A stretch of DNA of 64,000 nt from Solen grandis (lineage: Eukaryota; Mollusca; Bivalvia; Adapedonta; Solenidae), in assembly GCA_021229015.1 (NCBI GenBank), contig CM037783.1:11293324-11357323 (forward strand), read 5' to 3'. The notes under the pieces were generated by a model. That model worked only from the letters and a program-made list of their open reading frames with translations. It was not told the DNA's origin and made no database searches. Position 1 is the stretch's first letter. Every line of letters begins with the position of its first letter. Below are positions 1-11,642 of this stretch, piece by piece. The translations under genes were made by a program, and so were the position numbers.

Positions 1-671
1 CTTGTGGCTCGATGTCACTTTGTCATCAGTTTTCGCGATGCAATAAATGATGCTGCTTAATGCGAATTCACGACTTCACAAATTTATCCATTTCTAATGT
101 GTTCACATTTGACCGAATAAGTTACATGGATTTATTCTGTCTGGCATAATTATACTTTCATATGCAGGAAATTTTGGCCACATTAACTATCGTTTGTAAA
201 TTACATGGATACAAAATCATGTACAGTCTGGAAACATTACATCATCTAACTATCAGGGTTTAGTTCCAAAAGACAGCTTTGCATTCGAAAAAGAACAAAT
301 AAATATACATTGTAGCGCTTTATACGATAAACAAACAAAAATCTGACTTATAGAAATAACTTGAAATGAATATATATCTCCTTTCGCGTTCACTGGTAAA
401 ATATACCCGGATATTCAATTGCTTATCACATACATGTGTGTAATTCATCGGTGTTATACGAGATACAGGATCTGACATGAATTGTCATTTCATATAAAAT
501 TTTACTAAACCCGTTCATGAAAATGTTATTAAGCTCGCCAGTTTTATGAACTCATTTAGAAAATTTGATATGAAATAACAATTCATTTTATGACCTATAC
601 TGAAAATTAAATAATAACTATAATAACGATTAATTATTTTTATACATTTTCTACATCATATGAATTTTTAA
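1..671. other. AT-rich intergenic DNA, nothing recognised
   Basis: No open frame of useful length, splice-bounded exon, RNA gene or repeat family shared with the rest of the window was seen here. Confidence 0.5.
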
Positions 672-922
672 GGGGGCCACCGTGGTCGAGCGATGACAGT
701 CGTAGACTACAAATCTCTCACTCAGCCCCTCACCGCTGCGGGTTCGAATCACGGTAGCGACTTCTAATTTTTCATGTGAAAAATCCATCCAGCTGGCTTT
801 CGGTAGTGGTTCTACTCGGTTACCTCTGTATAGTCGAGGTCTTCCTCCACCTGTAATTAGCTGGACGTCACTTTATGACTGAAATACTATCGCAGCGACG
901 GTAAACTCCAATACATCAACAG
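672..922 (+). repeat. SINE-A, tRNA-derived, near full length
   Basis: The left end has a tRNA-like head, with an A-box-like stretch (GTGGTCGAGCGATGACAGTC) and a B box (GGTTCGAATC). A body follows that recurs at 14867, 15165, 41941 and 47481. The 3' part (GCTGGACGTC, then GACTGAAATACTATCGCAGC) is the best conserved block among the copies. I infer an RNA polymerase III-transcribed SINE mobilised by a LINE. No gene is implied. Confidence 0.8.
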
Positions 923-1337
923 CATCTTTTTGATCAAAGTTAGTTGCATCAAACACATTTAATTCATCTGTTTGAGTTCAGCACACTGTGCATATTATAA
1001 AGAATACACGCGCGTGACGCGGAGTGATGTAATTCGGTCTAAAAGTTATATGTTACATGTTAAATATAAGAAAATATGTGACGGTTATACGAAACCGGAA
1101 ACAGATATTTGAGCCTGTCATATGATACAATTATTTATATACTAACTCGTTTACTTAAATATTTCGTACAACTAGTATAGTGTTACGTATTCCTCCTATA
1201 CTTAACATTACAAATATTACATTGTGTGAAGCCTTTGTGGAAGTAACAGTCTGGGCCTATTGGTTCAACCTAGACAACACTAGATATAGGTGTTTTAAGT
1301 CTTAAGGACTAATTTGCAACAATGGATTTAGTTTAAA
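923..1337. other. Intergenic DNA, nothing recognised
   Basis: AT-rich sequence with no supported coding, RNA or repeat feature. Confidence 0.4.
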
Positions 1338-1525
1338 CTTACTTATTTTACGTCGATTGGGAACCAAGTTTTTACAACTTATATTAATCCCTCTCGAAGG
1401 TTCCTTGGTTGGACCAGTACTTTGCGCCTGGGAAGGTCGTGAAGAATTCTTGCCTCCAACGGGGTTCGAACCCACAACCTTCGGATCCGTAATCGGATAC
1501 GTTACCACTGGACCACGGCGCCAAT
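1338..1525 (-). repeat. SINE-C, tRNA-derived
   Basis: On the minus strand the head reads GGCGCCGTGGTCCAGTGGTA (A box) and is followed by a B box (GGGTTCGAACCC). The tail has a short AGTATAAG/AATATAAGTT-type motif that also ends the second copy at 12187-12365. The small reading frame across this block comes from the SINE and is not a gene. Confidence 0.75.
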
Positions 1526-2214
1526 GGATTTAATGACGTTTAAGCGGGTTTCCATTGATTTCATTTTTTTCTTTTTGAATTTTTCTGTTTAGTTAATGTT
1601 AAAAGAAACAAATAATTTGAAGATTCTTGTATTAAAAATATGATTAAATATATATTTGCTAAATGCTGAGGGTCGAAAAAGTCACATGTTAGTGTAGTTA
1701 TGCAAAATTGGCTAAAATTTCAATAAAAATCAGCTTCAGTTAAAAACAAACGTGGTCAGGTTTGTCAGAAAGCCTTTATATCAGAGGATTGAATCTGAAA
1801 AAAAAATTTGAAGAAATCTATACGTTGATTTTTATATTAAGCAGACGGCAGGTTTTTGTCTCACAGACTACGTGTTTTCTTGTTTACTGTCTTCTGCAAG
1901 CAATTCACTTGCGAGCCATAAATATCGGTTAAGCAGACTGACGGACATTCTAAACGGATATAGAACGGTCCTCCAAGCATATCGGCATAAACCGTCTGGG
2001 ATAATTACCCGTGTTCGTTACTTATATCCCTCGACTACATGACGTCGCATCTCAGTATCGCGATTAACCGATGTTAACTGTCGAAAATAACTCGTACCGT
2101 AATTCCATATATCCTTCGGATAGCTGACAACAAACCACATTATCTTGTTACTCAGTGCAAAATGTTTCAAATAATCCATAATTCTCATTTACATTAACTT
2201 TGGGAAATGAACTT

Positions 2215-2310
2215 ATGATCATGAAGAAGGTGGGTGAAATCAAGTGGTAGAGGTAATCAGCGACATATCGAGGGTCGTAGTTTCGAATCTTGCATAGGTC
2301 ATGAATTTTA
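2215..2310 (+). repeat. tRNA-like SINE head, fragment
   Basis: An A-box-like AAGTGGTAGAGG and a B-box-like AGTTTCGAATC are correctly ordered, about 35 bp apart. The sequence does not fold as a complete tRNA, so I read it as an old SINE remnant. Confidence 0.45.
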
Positions 2311-2555
2311 ATGGTATTCCAATGCGTCAAGTACAACAAGTATTGGTCCAGCCAGAGTCATAGATGGGGGCTAATTGAAATACTAATCAAATGTTTTTCC
2401 CATTCATTTGCTGGAAAATCTTTTATATTGCAGTTTACAACTTAACCACTGAAATAACAATATGATCTGTCTGTTTGTTATTATTGAACTTTCGCGGAGA
2501 ATGTCTTCTTAAGACTGATATGCTGCTGCCACACTGTCAGTATCCCGCCGTTGAT

Positions 2556-2762
2556 TTGTTGAGTTTAACTTTAACGTCCCCCCAACAGTATTTCAGTCAT
2601 TTGGAGATACCGCACCCAGTCACATTATCCTGACACCGGCCCAACCAGTCCTGGAACTACCCTTATATGCTGAGCGCCAAACAAGAGCGCTATACTAGTA
2701 CATTTCTTGCGACTTTGTTATGTCGCGGCCGCGGATCGAATCCACGACCTCCCGATTTCAGG
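2556..2762 (-). repeat. SINE-B, truncated and diverged copy
   Basis: Shares the block TTGAGTTTAA..CAGTATTTCAGTCATTTGG and the tRNA-like B box region (GGATCGAATCCACGACCTCCC on the plus strand) with copies at 4497, 9969, 11643 and 53887. The A-box end is missing and there is an internal deletion. Confidence 0.75.
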
Positions 2763-3257
2763 ACAAACACGAACACTTAAACAAATTAAAATATGAAGTA
2801 GAATATCAGCCAAATTTCCTACAAACGTGTAAACAAAAGAATAAATGGTCATCCATGGGAGATACGTGAAAAAACTTTAATAATATAAGATCGCGATGAA
2901 TTCAAACAATACATAACTGCCGTGGTATTTATCGTTTACAAAATGGAATGATCATGTTAGTATATAATTTAAAATCTAAATTTTACGTTGCTTAATGATG
3001 AATATTTCTGAATACTAATATGCTATTTTTCATGTTCAATTATTTCCCCATTCTCAATGAATTATCATTTCATCCAAAATTACAATAAAGACGATACTAA
3101 AAATGAATAATGTTTGACACAATACCCTATGACAGTGAAAATTGTTCAACATGACCATGATAAAAATGAAATCAAATCACAATGTCAATTCCGAAAAAAA
3201 ATAACATTCCTTTTCCATTCATTTCCTATGCTATAAACTGCATCTTTTTCTTTGGCG

Positions 3258-4307
3258 CTACTCTCCTGCCGTGGAGGAAACTGCTTCCGCTACGCCTGCG
3301 CTCTGGCTGTCAATCCCTGAATACAAAATGGCGGAAACTGATGTGTCACTGTAATCATGTTCAGAGACCTGCTTGTGATGATGGTTCTGTTGATGCTTGA
3401 TGAGTCCAGGTTTGTACCGGAAGACCTTGCCACATTGACAAACATACTGCTTTTTCATGTGAACTGCCGCCTTGTGATTACTCAATGCCCCCGAACTTTG
3501 GAAAATGGCGTCACAAATGTTACATTTTATTGTCTTGTTGTCTTTAAAATGATTGGATTCGTGATTTTTTAATGAGGTTAACAAGGCGAAAGATTTTTCG
3601 CAGAATTTACAAATGTAAGGTTTTTCACCATTGTGAACATTCAAATGGTCAACAAGTTTGTCTTCAAAATCAAATACACTTGGACAAGACTCAATTGGAC
3701 ACTTAAACTTAGCGGTAACGCTTTGCGGATGAGCTCTTAGCATGTGTTTCCTGATGGACCCTTTCCTTGTAAAACCTGCCCCACATTCTGAGCATAAGAA
3801 AATCCCTTTGTGATAACGATCATTATGAATTTGAAAGTCCTCATCAGTGTCAAAGAACTGATTACACGTTGTGCATTTCTTCACGCCAGGTTGGTGTGAC
3901 TTCTTATGTCTTTTGAACGAGTGTCTATTACGGTATTCTTTACCACATTGGTCACACTTAAACACAAGCCCCTCTTCTCCCATACCCTCCTCGCTTTTAA
4001 TTCCCTGTGCCGCCTGATGCCTGGTTCGAACCCTGACCATCTGCATTGATTCCGACACGGATCCCACCATCTCTGTTTCCTCTTCCCCTGCGCATGCGCC
4101 CTCCTCTCCCTCCCTCCTCTCAATGATGGATTCTACCATTTCAGTTTCTTGACTGTCAGCAGCACTGACGGTCTGGTAAATATTGCGGCCTTCAGGGTTC
4201 TCGTCCTGCGCCTTCAGCACCTGTCGGGCTATCTGCATAAGGGCCTCGTTGTTTGTGATGTTACCCGAGCTGTCTAATAGCGACTCCTCCACATTGATAT
4301 AAAGAGT
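3258..4307 (-). CDS. C2H2 zinc-finger protein, terminal coding exon
   Basis: Terminal exon on the minus strand. The acceptor TTTTTTGTTTCAG lies directly upstream of 4307 and the frame runs to a stop at 3258, about 349 codons, entering in phase 0. The first ~115 residues are acidic and low complexity. Seven zinc-finger units follow (about residues 119-313 when counted from the in-frame codons just inside the intron). Six have the CX2-4C..HX3-4H pattern. The last is degenerate, with CXC (CQCGK) instead of CX2C. Only one inter-finger linker is TGEKP-like (NGEKPY). Such proteins are usually nuclear DNA-binding regulators, but the target is unknown. The first exon(s) were not located; exon-like sequence at 7934-8205 is a weak candidate. 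The gene at 17185-23237 has the same orientation and the same unusual CXC last finger, so the two are probably tandem paralogues. Confidence 0.85.
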   Translation of the reverse strand, partial: TLYINVEESLLDSSGNITNNEALMQIARQVLKAQDENPEGRNIYQTVSAADSQETEMVESIIERREGEEGACAGEEETEMVGSVSESMQMVRVRTRHQAAQGIKSEEGMGEEGLVFKCDQCGKEYRNRHSFKRHKKSHQPGVKKCTTCNQFFDTDEDFQIHNDRYHKGIFLCSECGAGFTRKGSIRKHMLRAHPQSVTAKFKCPIESCPSVFDFEDKLVDHLNVHNGEKPYICKFCEKSFALLTSLKNHESNHFKDNKTIKCNICDAIFQSSGALSNHKAAVHMKKQYVCQCGKVFRYKPGLIKHQQNHHHKQVSEHDYSDTSVSAILYSGIDSQSAGVAEAVSSTAGE

Positions 4308-4496
4308 CTGAAACAAAAAATAAGTATACCGTGCTTAAATGATGTACAAGTACTTGGTCTATAAAAATCATCAAAGTAAAAACATGACAAGAGGGTAGTG
4401 GTGGATCTTTGTCGATCACCTGCGTCTTAGCAATCTTCATAAAGATGCAATTATATTAATATCATTAACATTAAGACTGATTATTTAAACAGTCTG

Positions 4497-4796
4497 TTTG
4501 TTTATTAGGTCAAACGTACCGCCAACAGTATTTCAATCCTTTGGAGACGATGTCTACTTGAGACAGATATAATGCTGCCACAGTAGAGTATCACGCCGTA
4601 GACTGGGCATGATACCAAACACATACACCGAGCTAACCAGTCCTGAAACTGTCTTGTAAATATGCTAAAAGCCATGCAAGGGAGCTATACCAGTACCATT
4701 TTCACGACTTTAGTGCGTCGCGGTCGGGTATCGAACCCACGAACTCCCCATTCCGGGGACGGACGCTCTAAACCCCTCGGCCAACTGGGCGGTCTA
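4497..4796 (-). repeat. SINE-B, near full-length copy
   Basis: About 300 bp. The plus strand begins with TTTGTTTATTAGGTCAAACG.. and runs to a tRNA-like head that is reversed (GGTATCGAACCCACGAACTC, then CTCTAAACCCCTCGGCCAAC). On the minus strand this is a Ser/Leu-like A box (GGCCGAGGGGTTTAGAGC) and B box. Confidence 0.8.
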
Positions 4797-4977
4797 AGTT
4801 TGATAAACACTCCTTCCTTAATATTATTCTAAAATATAAACTAAGAAAAAGATGCCATTTTTCAAAGGGCCATAACTTCTACAAACTCGTGATCAGCGTT
4901 AACTACTCTTAAAAATAGGCATTTTCGTTGTCACAAAGATGGAAAAAGATTACTTTACACATTTGGTTTGTCATTAC

Positions 4978-7651
4978 CAGTGTTGGCAAAATGCCGGCAT
5001 TTATGCTTATTTACCATGTCGGCGGCATTTACTGGTATTTATCGGTATTTACTGACATTTTCGGCGTTTATGCTTATTTACCGTGTCGGCGGCATTTACT
5101 GACATTTTCGGCGTTTATGACATTTATGAAAATTTTGAAACTGGTCCCTTTAAATTATGTGGGGGTATTACTGCGGGGGTATACATGTATGAATGCATCA
5201 CTGGTCATTTTAACACCTATTGTTTTATATAGAGGGCAACCTTTGTGAATTGAAAATATGTGTGATTAATTTTTGCACCTTTTTGCCTAGATCAGTAACA
5301 TTTGGGCAAATGTGCCCCTAGGTCCAGTATATTATAAAACAGGTATTTTGCAACACAAGATAAGCTTTGGTGCAGAAAATAACCGACCTCTGGCATTTAA
5401 GTATTTCTTTTTACAAATCTGATAATACGTGTTAAATCATGACAAAAGTTCAAGACGAATTCAAGCATGATATAAAATGATATTATAGTCAGCTGTCAAA
5501 TAGAATCAAACATGGTTAAGAATAAAGAGGCCATATGGAGTAACTTTGAACTGGTTCAGGAAGGTTCTAATAAAAGAGTTAAATGTTTAACCTGTTCAAG
5601 CTATGTCTGTGCAAGAAGTGACAGGTTGAAAAATTCACTTGACAAAATGTTCAGAAAATTCTGCTTCCGGAATTCAACCTACCCCCAATAACACCAAACG
5701 TACATTCACCAAAATGACTGGAAGTCCACATGCTAAAAAAGGTAAATAAGGAAATACCTTATTTTGATTCTTCAGTTGTTTTTTCTAACAAATTACCTTT
5801 TAAATATATGTAAATAAATTATTTATATACTATATTTATAAAACAACAACAACAACAACATATTATCTAAGACTCATGACATCACTTTCATATTAAAGAT
5901 CTTCTAATGGAATGTTTCATTTATATTTACAGATGATGCTAATAGTGATGATGACATTCCTTTCCAGTCAACCTCTAAACACAGCAAGATGCGGCAACGC
6001 AATCTCAGTGGTTTCGCTGTAAGAACAGATACAGCAACTCAACTGATACTTGATAACCAGATTGCAAAGATGTTTTTTTGCATGTAACCTTCCTTTTAAT
6101 ATGGCAGAAAATGATGTATGGAAAGAAACAGTTGAAATGCTCAGACCGTGTTACCAGCCTCCAAACAGAAAGGGATTAGGTGGCCCATTGTTGGATAAAA
6201 CTCACGAGGGGTTAAAATGTCACACTTGTTCAGGATGGCTGGTCTGATATTCACAATACACCAGTTATTGCAACCAGTTTACATACAAATAGTATGAGTT
6301 ATTCTTATTCGCCTACTGATACCGGTGCAAATAAAAAGACTGCTGCATACTGTACAAATACATGTATAGCAATGACAAGCATTGGAGAAGTTGAGAAGGA
6401 TTTTGAGTGTAAAGTTGTAGCTGCAGTGACAGATAATTAGAAGAAGATGGAGATTATGAGAAATAGCATCAGAGAGAAAAGACCTGACATATTCACATAT
6501 GGAAGTTCAGCCCACTGGCTCAATTTATTAGGTCAAGATGTCACACCTGCTCAAATGATTAATCAGATAGTGGATATAAACAAATACTTTAGGAATCATC
6601 ACTTGCCAGGAGCACTCCTTGAAGAAATTAAGGAATCAGAGAAACCCCAAATTTCGGGAGATGCACGTTGGAATAGCCAACTTAAATGCATTGAAACTTA
6701 TCTAAATAACAAACTGTTCATGTTTCTTTTGATTGCGCAGAATGAGGATTTCATAGATATACTTATCAGAAATCTAATCCAGAATGCTGGTATAACAAGC
6801 CTAGGTAAACATCATTTAGAACAGTTGAAGTCTGTTTCTGAAGCCCTGAACAACTGTCAATCTGACACAACTTCTATTGCTGATGACTGTGAACAATGGA
6901 TAAATTGATTTGAATCAGCTGACTTGGAACCTCACAAGAAATATTTGGAGAAAAGCTATGACCCCCGTTCATTTTCCTTGCAAATGTTTTACATCCCAAG
7001 TACTGTGGTAAAATTCTAGATGAAAGTCATATCAGGCAGACCCAGGAACTACTTCTTGAAATACAACAAGACCTGGTTCCACATCTGAAATTCATGACTG
7101 GTAGTGCTGCCATACCAAAAGCCCTTCACATGAAAAAAAAAAACACCAGTAACACAGAGGTAACAGTTTGGTGGAATGCAGTTAAATTGTCCGGATCACT
7201 TACAGTTGATATGTGTAATTTGGCAATCAAATTGCTGCAAATGCCAGCAAGCAGTACAGGAATAGAAAGAGTATTTTCAAATTTTGGACTTATCCAAACT
7301 AAATTAAGAAATAGACTTAGACTAGAAAAGGCTGGAAAGCTAGTGTTTTGATACAGAATGTTAAACACAAGTGAACTAGATTGGTACAAAGTGAACTAGA
7401 TCGGTAAACTAAGTGCTACTAACAGATTGTAATGATGTATATGGATGTATTATGTTGTTTGTAGCTATAGATATTATTTTATTCATTATATTTTGTTTAA
7501 AAATAAAGTAGTTTTATCCTATTTTTGACTTGATATTTCATGATTTTCATCATAAATACCATAAATGCCGATTTTGCTGATTTTACCCTTATTTGACACG
7601 TCGGTATTTACCGCCGGCATTTATCGCCCGTCATGTATAATGCCAACCCTG
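4978..7651 (+). mobile_element. hAT-superfamily DNA transposon with intact ends
   Basis: The element starts CAGTGTTGGCA and ends TGCCAACCCTG, terminal inverted repeats of the hAT type. The 8-bp direct repeat GTCATTAC flanks it at 4970-4977 and 7652-7659, which is the exact target-duplication length of hAT elements. Both subterminal regions are dense in CGGCATTTA/GGTATTTA-type motifs (4990-5130 and 7550-7625), as expected for transposase binding. Total length is 2674 bp. The interior holds remnants of a transposase gene with stops and frame breaks, so this copy is structurally whole but catalytically dead. Confidence 0.92.
5512..7351 (+). pseudogene. Broken hAT transposase
   Basis: Reads in pieces along the plus strand. 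A BED-like N-terminal segment (5512-5690) has CLTCSSYVCARSD spacing of zinc ligands. A middle segment around 6000-6240 has the hAT-type FACNLPFN and LRPCYQPPNRKGLGG phrases. An open block at 6447-6908 includes SGDARWNSQL. A C-terminal dimerisation block at 7094-7351 includes MPASSTGIERVFSNFG, typical of the hAT dimerisation domain. Stops (for example just after FFCM near 6086) and frame changes separate the pieces. An intron may explain the break near 5745-5930, but not all of them. The element termini are described at 4978-7651. Confidence 0.85.
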
Positions 7652-7933
7652 GTCATTACATGAGACCGGACCAAGCTTACGACAGACGCAGACGTTCTTA
7701 CCGGTCAAACTTGCCTACATTAATGTTGCGAAAAGTTTGCTTTTATGACGAATTATATTTGCACTAAATGCATTAGAAAATTTATAGTACCAAAACCGAT
7801 ATTCTAACAAAATGCGGGGAGGGCTTATAACTTTGTTGAAAGGCATCAAACATAAACATATGTATTTAAAGTTAAAAACAATACTATCAAATGAAAACTT
7901 ACACCAGCATTTATAATGAATTATGGAATATAC

Positions 7934-8205
7934 CTTGTACAAAACCAAACACATCCATGCTTGCTCCAAAATGATTGTCTGTTGAAAATAAATTTCCCGG
8001 ATAACTCATGTCTAATTCTTTATCATTTGACCTTTTCTTTGAACATTTAGTTCCGTTTACGTGATTCAAGTTTAGTGACTCGGTATAAATCGACTTCAAA
8101 AACAAATTTCTTATACAGCAAATTTAGAAACCTGAGAGATAGTGCTGGGAGCAAAGCCATGAATTAGATTTTCCGTTGAGACAGAAATAATGTCACGTGG
8201 TACCT
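7934..8205 (-). other. Exon-like sequence, unassigned
   Basis: On the minus strand TACTTTCAG precedes 8205 and an open stretch follows (VPRDIISVSTENLIHGFAPS). It ends by frame change near 8130. A second open stretch (including SYPGNLFSTDNHFGASMDVF) ends at a good donor, CAAG|GTATAT, at 7934. Composition and splice signals look exonic, but the two pieces are in different frames with no room for a normal intron between them. Options are an upstream exon of the zinc-finger gene at 3258-4307, a decayed gene, or chance. Confidence 0.25.
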
Positions 8206-8548
8206 CTGAAAGTAAATCATGCTAAAGACGTGTTTATTCCAGCTGCTGTGTGTGTCTGCAAAGGCTGTCTCAGAGAAGTCTCGTGTGTTCTTAAGAGAGT
8301 AGAAGCAAAACATGTTAAATATTCATGTGACATTATTCCCCATAGCAGCTAAATGAAATATCATATAAAGTGATTGAAAGCTCATTAGATTGTATAATTT
8401 ATTTTAAAAGAAAATTTCGCCAAACTCCTAAACATTTCATACAGGCTAAACACTGTCAATGCGACATGTTTTGTCTCAGTAGTTCAGAAACTTACTTAAC
8501 AAGGGCTATCCGTCAGACAACGAGCTCGACTATTTCAGTGCGTGTCAA

Positions 8549-9490
8549 CAAGAGGGCCATGGTGGTCCTTAATCGCTCACCTGAGTACCACTGCTCTAAA
8601 TTATGGACAATAACTTCAATACAAGGCATAATAATCCTTGGTTTATCATCATTATATATCATCTATCAAAATGCTAATTTTCCATCTTGGTAGGGGGTTT
8701 CCCATTGAACATATGTGCCAAAACATTTTAAAATCTGGCCAGTAGTTTTGGAGCAAAAGTCTTTTAAAGTTTTCACTATATACATTTAAGGCAAATTAGC
8801 CCAGGCCTTTGCGACCATGTTTTTTAAGGATCAGAATAATTTCAGCGATGTTGGTAAAGGGTAACCCTAGGAAAATCTTTACTAAAATATTTTGAAATCT
8901 GGCAGCACTTTTGAAGGTACGGAGCCCCTAAGGTGACATTTTCGATACTTTTTTCCAAGGGGATTATTTCGTAATTACGAATTAATAATTCGTAAAAACG
9001 AATTAATATTTCGTAAAAACGAATTAATAATTCGTAATTACGAAATAATATTTCGTAAAAACGAATTATTAATTCGTAATTACGAATTATTAATTCGTAA
9101 TTACGATATAATCCCCTGGGAAAAAAAATAATAATTCGTAATTACGAAATATTAATTCGTTTTTACGAAATATTAATTCGTTTTTACGAATTATTAATTC
9201 GTTTTTACGAATTATTAATTCGTAATTACGAAATAATCCCCTGGAAAAAAGTATCGAAAATGTCACCTTAGGGGCTCCGTATGAAGGAGATAATTTTTAA
9301 AGTTTTCTTTTTTTTCTTTCCGTTGCCATGGCAACCAGAGTTCTACATGGATTAAGTTTATTTTAGCAACATTTGTGAGTTATATACTCTTGCTTACAGA
9401 AAAAGATATTGGCTAGTAAACAAGTATACCAAGTTTCAAAACAATACCTAAAAAAACTTACGAGATTTCAGCTCGAAAAGGGGGTATAAT
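8549..9490 (+). mobile_element. Pearl/HINE-like element, partial
   Basis: Starts with the family 5' end AACAAGAGGGCCATGGTGGT and the subterminal motif GCTCACCTGAG. The tandem-unit phrases (GTTGCCATGGCAACCAGAG, AAATCTGG) follow. There is no 3' hairpin/CTAA end, so it is truncated. A palindromic MITE (8918-9281) is inserted in it. Upstream, GAGCTCGACTATTTC near 8521 is a remnant of the related family seen whole at 39322-40810. Confidence 0.75.
8918..9281. mobile_element. Foldback MITE with ~75-bp terminal inverted repeats
   Basis: Both ends read TACGGAGCCCCTAAGGTGAC inward, and the inverted match continues almost without mismatch for about 75 bp. The middle is made of ATTCGTAATTACGAAT-type short palindromes, so the whole element can form one long hairpin. 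TGAAGG flanks it at 8912-8917 and 9282-9287. The host is a pearl-like repeat whose other copies show the uninterrupted site (TTTTGAAGGAGAT-type), which confirms insertion. No coding capacity. The superfamily is not clear. Confidence 0.85.
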
Positions 9491-9968
9491 TAATCCACTT
9501 GTCAAAACAATACCTTAAAAAGACGAGACTTTTTAATAAGACGCCGCCGAATTAACGCGGGATTAGCACCTTGTCACTACCTGATCATATTCCTACTTAA
9601 CCAAACTTTGTTCAAGTACCGAAATATAAAAAAAATGGCAAAGTGGGAGCACCCCACTATTTTTTCCCTTAAAAAGGAACACCAGGACTATTCCATTCAG
9701 ATGGAAAGTGCATATGAACTCTTTCAGTAGTTTGAACACAAATTCCTCTAAATCAGGTTCCTCTGACGAATAAATTAACAAAAATTCTCTTCTAAATTCT
9801 CCATTATCATTTAATTAATTATGCCTTACAGAAAGATGGCTTGAATAAGATTAAGAATTATGCATTCTTAGGATAACAGGAAAACTGAATTCTTCAAACG
9901 CGAATCCTATATAGCCCCGCTTCTGTGAAGAGCACAAGTTGTCTAAATACAACCAACTTACAAATTAC

Positions 9969-10170
9969 AAATTTGTTTATTGGATTTAACGTCCCACCGA
10001 TAGCATTTCAGTCATTTGGAGACTATGTTTACTTGAGACAGATATAGTGCTGCCACACAACAGTATCACGCCGTAGACATGTGGCATGATACCACAACCA
10101 GTCACATTATCCCGACACCAGGTCAACCAGTCCTGGAACTATCCTTATATGTTGAGCGCCACAAGGCTAA
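9969..10170 (-). repeat. SINE-B, truncated
   Basis: Carries the TATTGGATTTAACGTCCCAC..CATTTCAGTCATTTGGAGAC block and the CCAGTCACATTATCCCGACA body of SINE-B. It stops at TGAGCGCCACAAGG and lacks the tRNA-like head. Confidence 0.75.
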
Positions 10171-10889
10171 AAGGGAAATGAGCTTGAATAAAACCAGTAG
10201 CCAATCTTTTTAGCGTCATTAGGAAAATTTAACTAATTGAAAGGTCCCACATAACTATTGAGGCTCAAAATATTAAAAAAATTTGTAATTATAGATCCAT
10301 AAATTTTCAAAGAAGAAGAACGTTTAAGTAGTTCCTATATAGATACTCCCAGTGTCTTCCCTCTAAACGTGTCTGTTTCTTTCAGCAATCATGGGAGGGA
10401 GCCAGAGAAGAAAAACTTGAAACACAAAATGTTATTAAGACCCTATATTAAATGTAAACAAAGTAAACTAACCCTCCCTGGGATCCACATTTGAACGGGT
10501 CAGCTTTGTTTTAGAATTACAGTAATGAGTAATGAAATGAAAATGTCGATATTTTAAAGCGCTCACCAAGGAAGCCTTATTTATGACGAACCAACTTGAT
10601 ACAAGTAATTATAACAAGAGCATGAAGTTACCATTTGTACAAAATGTACCTAACTTCTGATATTTGGTTTCAAAAGATAATCAAAAGATTTAGATTTTTC
10701 CCAGATACCATTCCCATCCGCTTTGGTGGTCAGTGAAAATGGACCAACTTTGTTAAAACGTCCCAAAATGGTATTAATTTTGTGTCAAGATAAATTTAAA
10801 GACAATGTTTTATTTTATCTTTTATAATTATTGCTATTAATTATCATTCTTTTGGTTGCCATTTCAACCAGAGTTTTGTGAAGGACAAG

Positions 10890-11213
10890 CTAAAAATAAT
10901 TCTCATCCAGTATCAATGCCAGGCCTTTGCTTTCAGGGGAGATGACATTTACTGCAAGTTGTTGGCGACAAGACGGTGGATGCAAGGCCATCACAGTAGC
11001 CCACCTTGAGCAAGTTGTAACCTTGAGCAAGTTAAAATGTGAACCAGCTGCTGTAACTAAAGAAGCTTTATCAGTCCGAATATATACACACAAATTACAT
11101 ACACTATCAAATTCGCCGGGAGCCAAATTACTTACTTTAATCAAGTAAAACCAATCAAGATTTCTTTGCGAACGGAAAATATTAAGTAAGGTGCGCCTAT
11201 GGAAATATGTCAC
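10890..11213 (-). other. Unassigned open frame of 107 codons
   Basis: Open on the minus strand for 107 codons, and also open on the plus strand for 73 codons (10927-11148), in DNA slightly richer in GC than its surroundings. An AACTTGCTCAAGGT phrase is directly repeated inside it. I recognise no family. It may be an exon, an unclassified repeat or chance. Confidence 0.2.
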
Positions 11214-11642
11214 AATCTTCGAGTTCTAATTCATTTGGAATACGGATTCCACTGTGTTATAGACGGTTATAAAACAGCTTCGCAGACAAACGGAGATCAT
11301 TCTGACCCAGTAATACCCATGGAATAACCGTCATAACAGAAACTGCAAGGTAAACACAATGAACCTCGGGTTGATACACTAAACAATGGCATCAGACTTG
11401 CACAAGATGGAAGCTTCAGGCATTCCGATTTACCTTCTAATTGCATTCTGGAACCAACGTTTATTGTATTATATAACCATCACTTCTTTACAGTATATGT
11501 TATTGTCCCTCTGGTAGATGATAAGTCTGTTGTTAATTGTATCCATACGGGGTTGATCACTGTCCTTGGGCCAGAAATTCATTAACTATTGTCTCTAGGC
11601 CCTTTCAGGGAACTGTTTTTAGGGATTAATTCAATTTTTAAA

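Noticed and set aside
3881..4123. 80-codon frame overlapping the first zinc-finger exon
   Set aside because: Shadow of the real zinc-finger frame on the same strand.
4928..5248. 106-codon frame at the left end of the hAT element
   Set aside because: Arises from subterminal repeat motifs; no family similarity.
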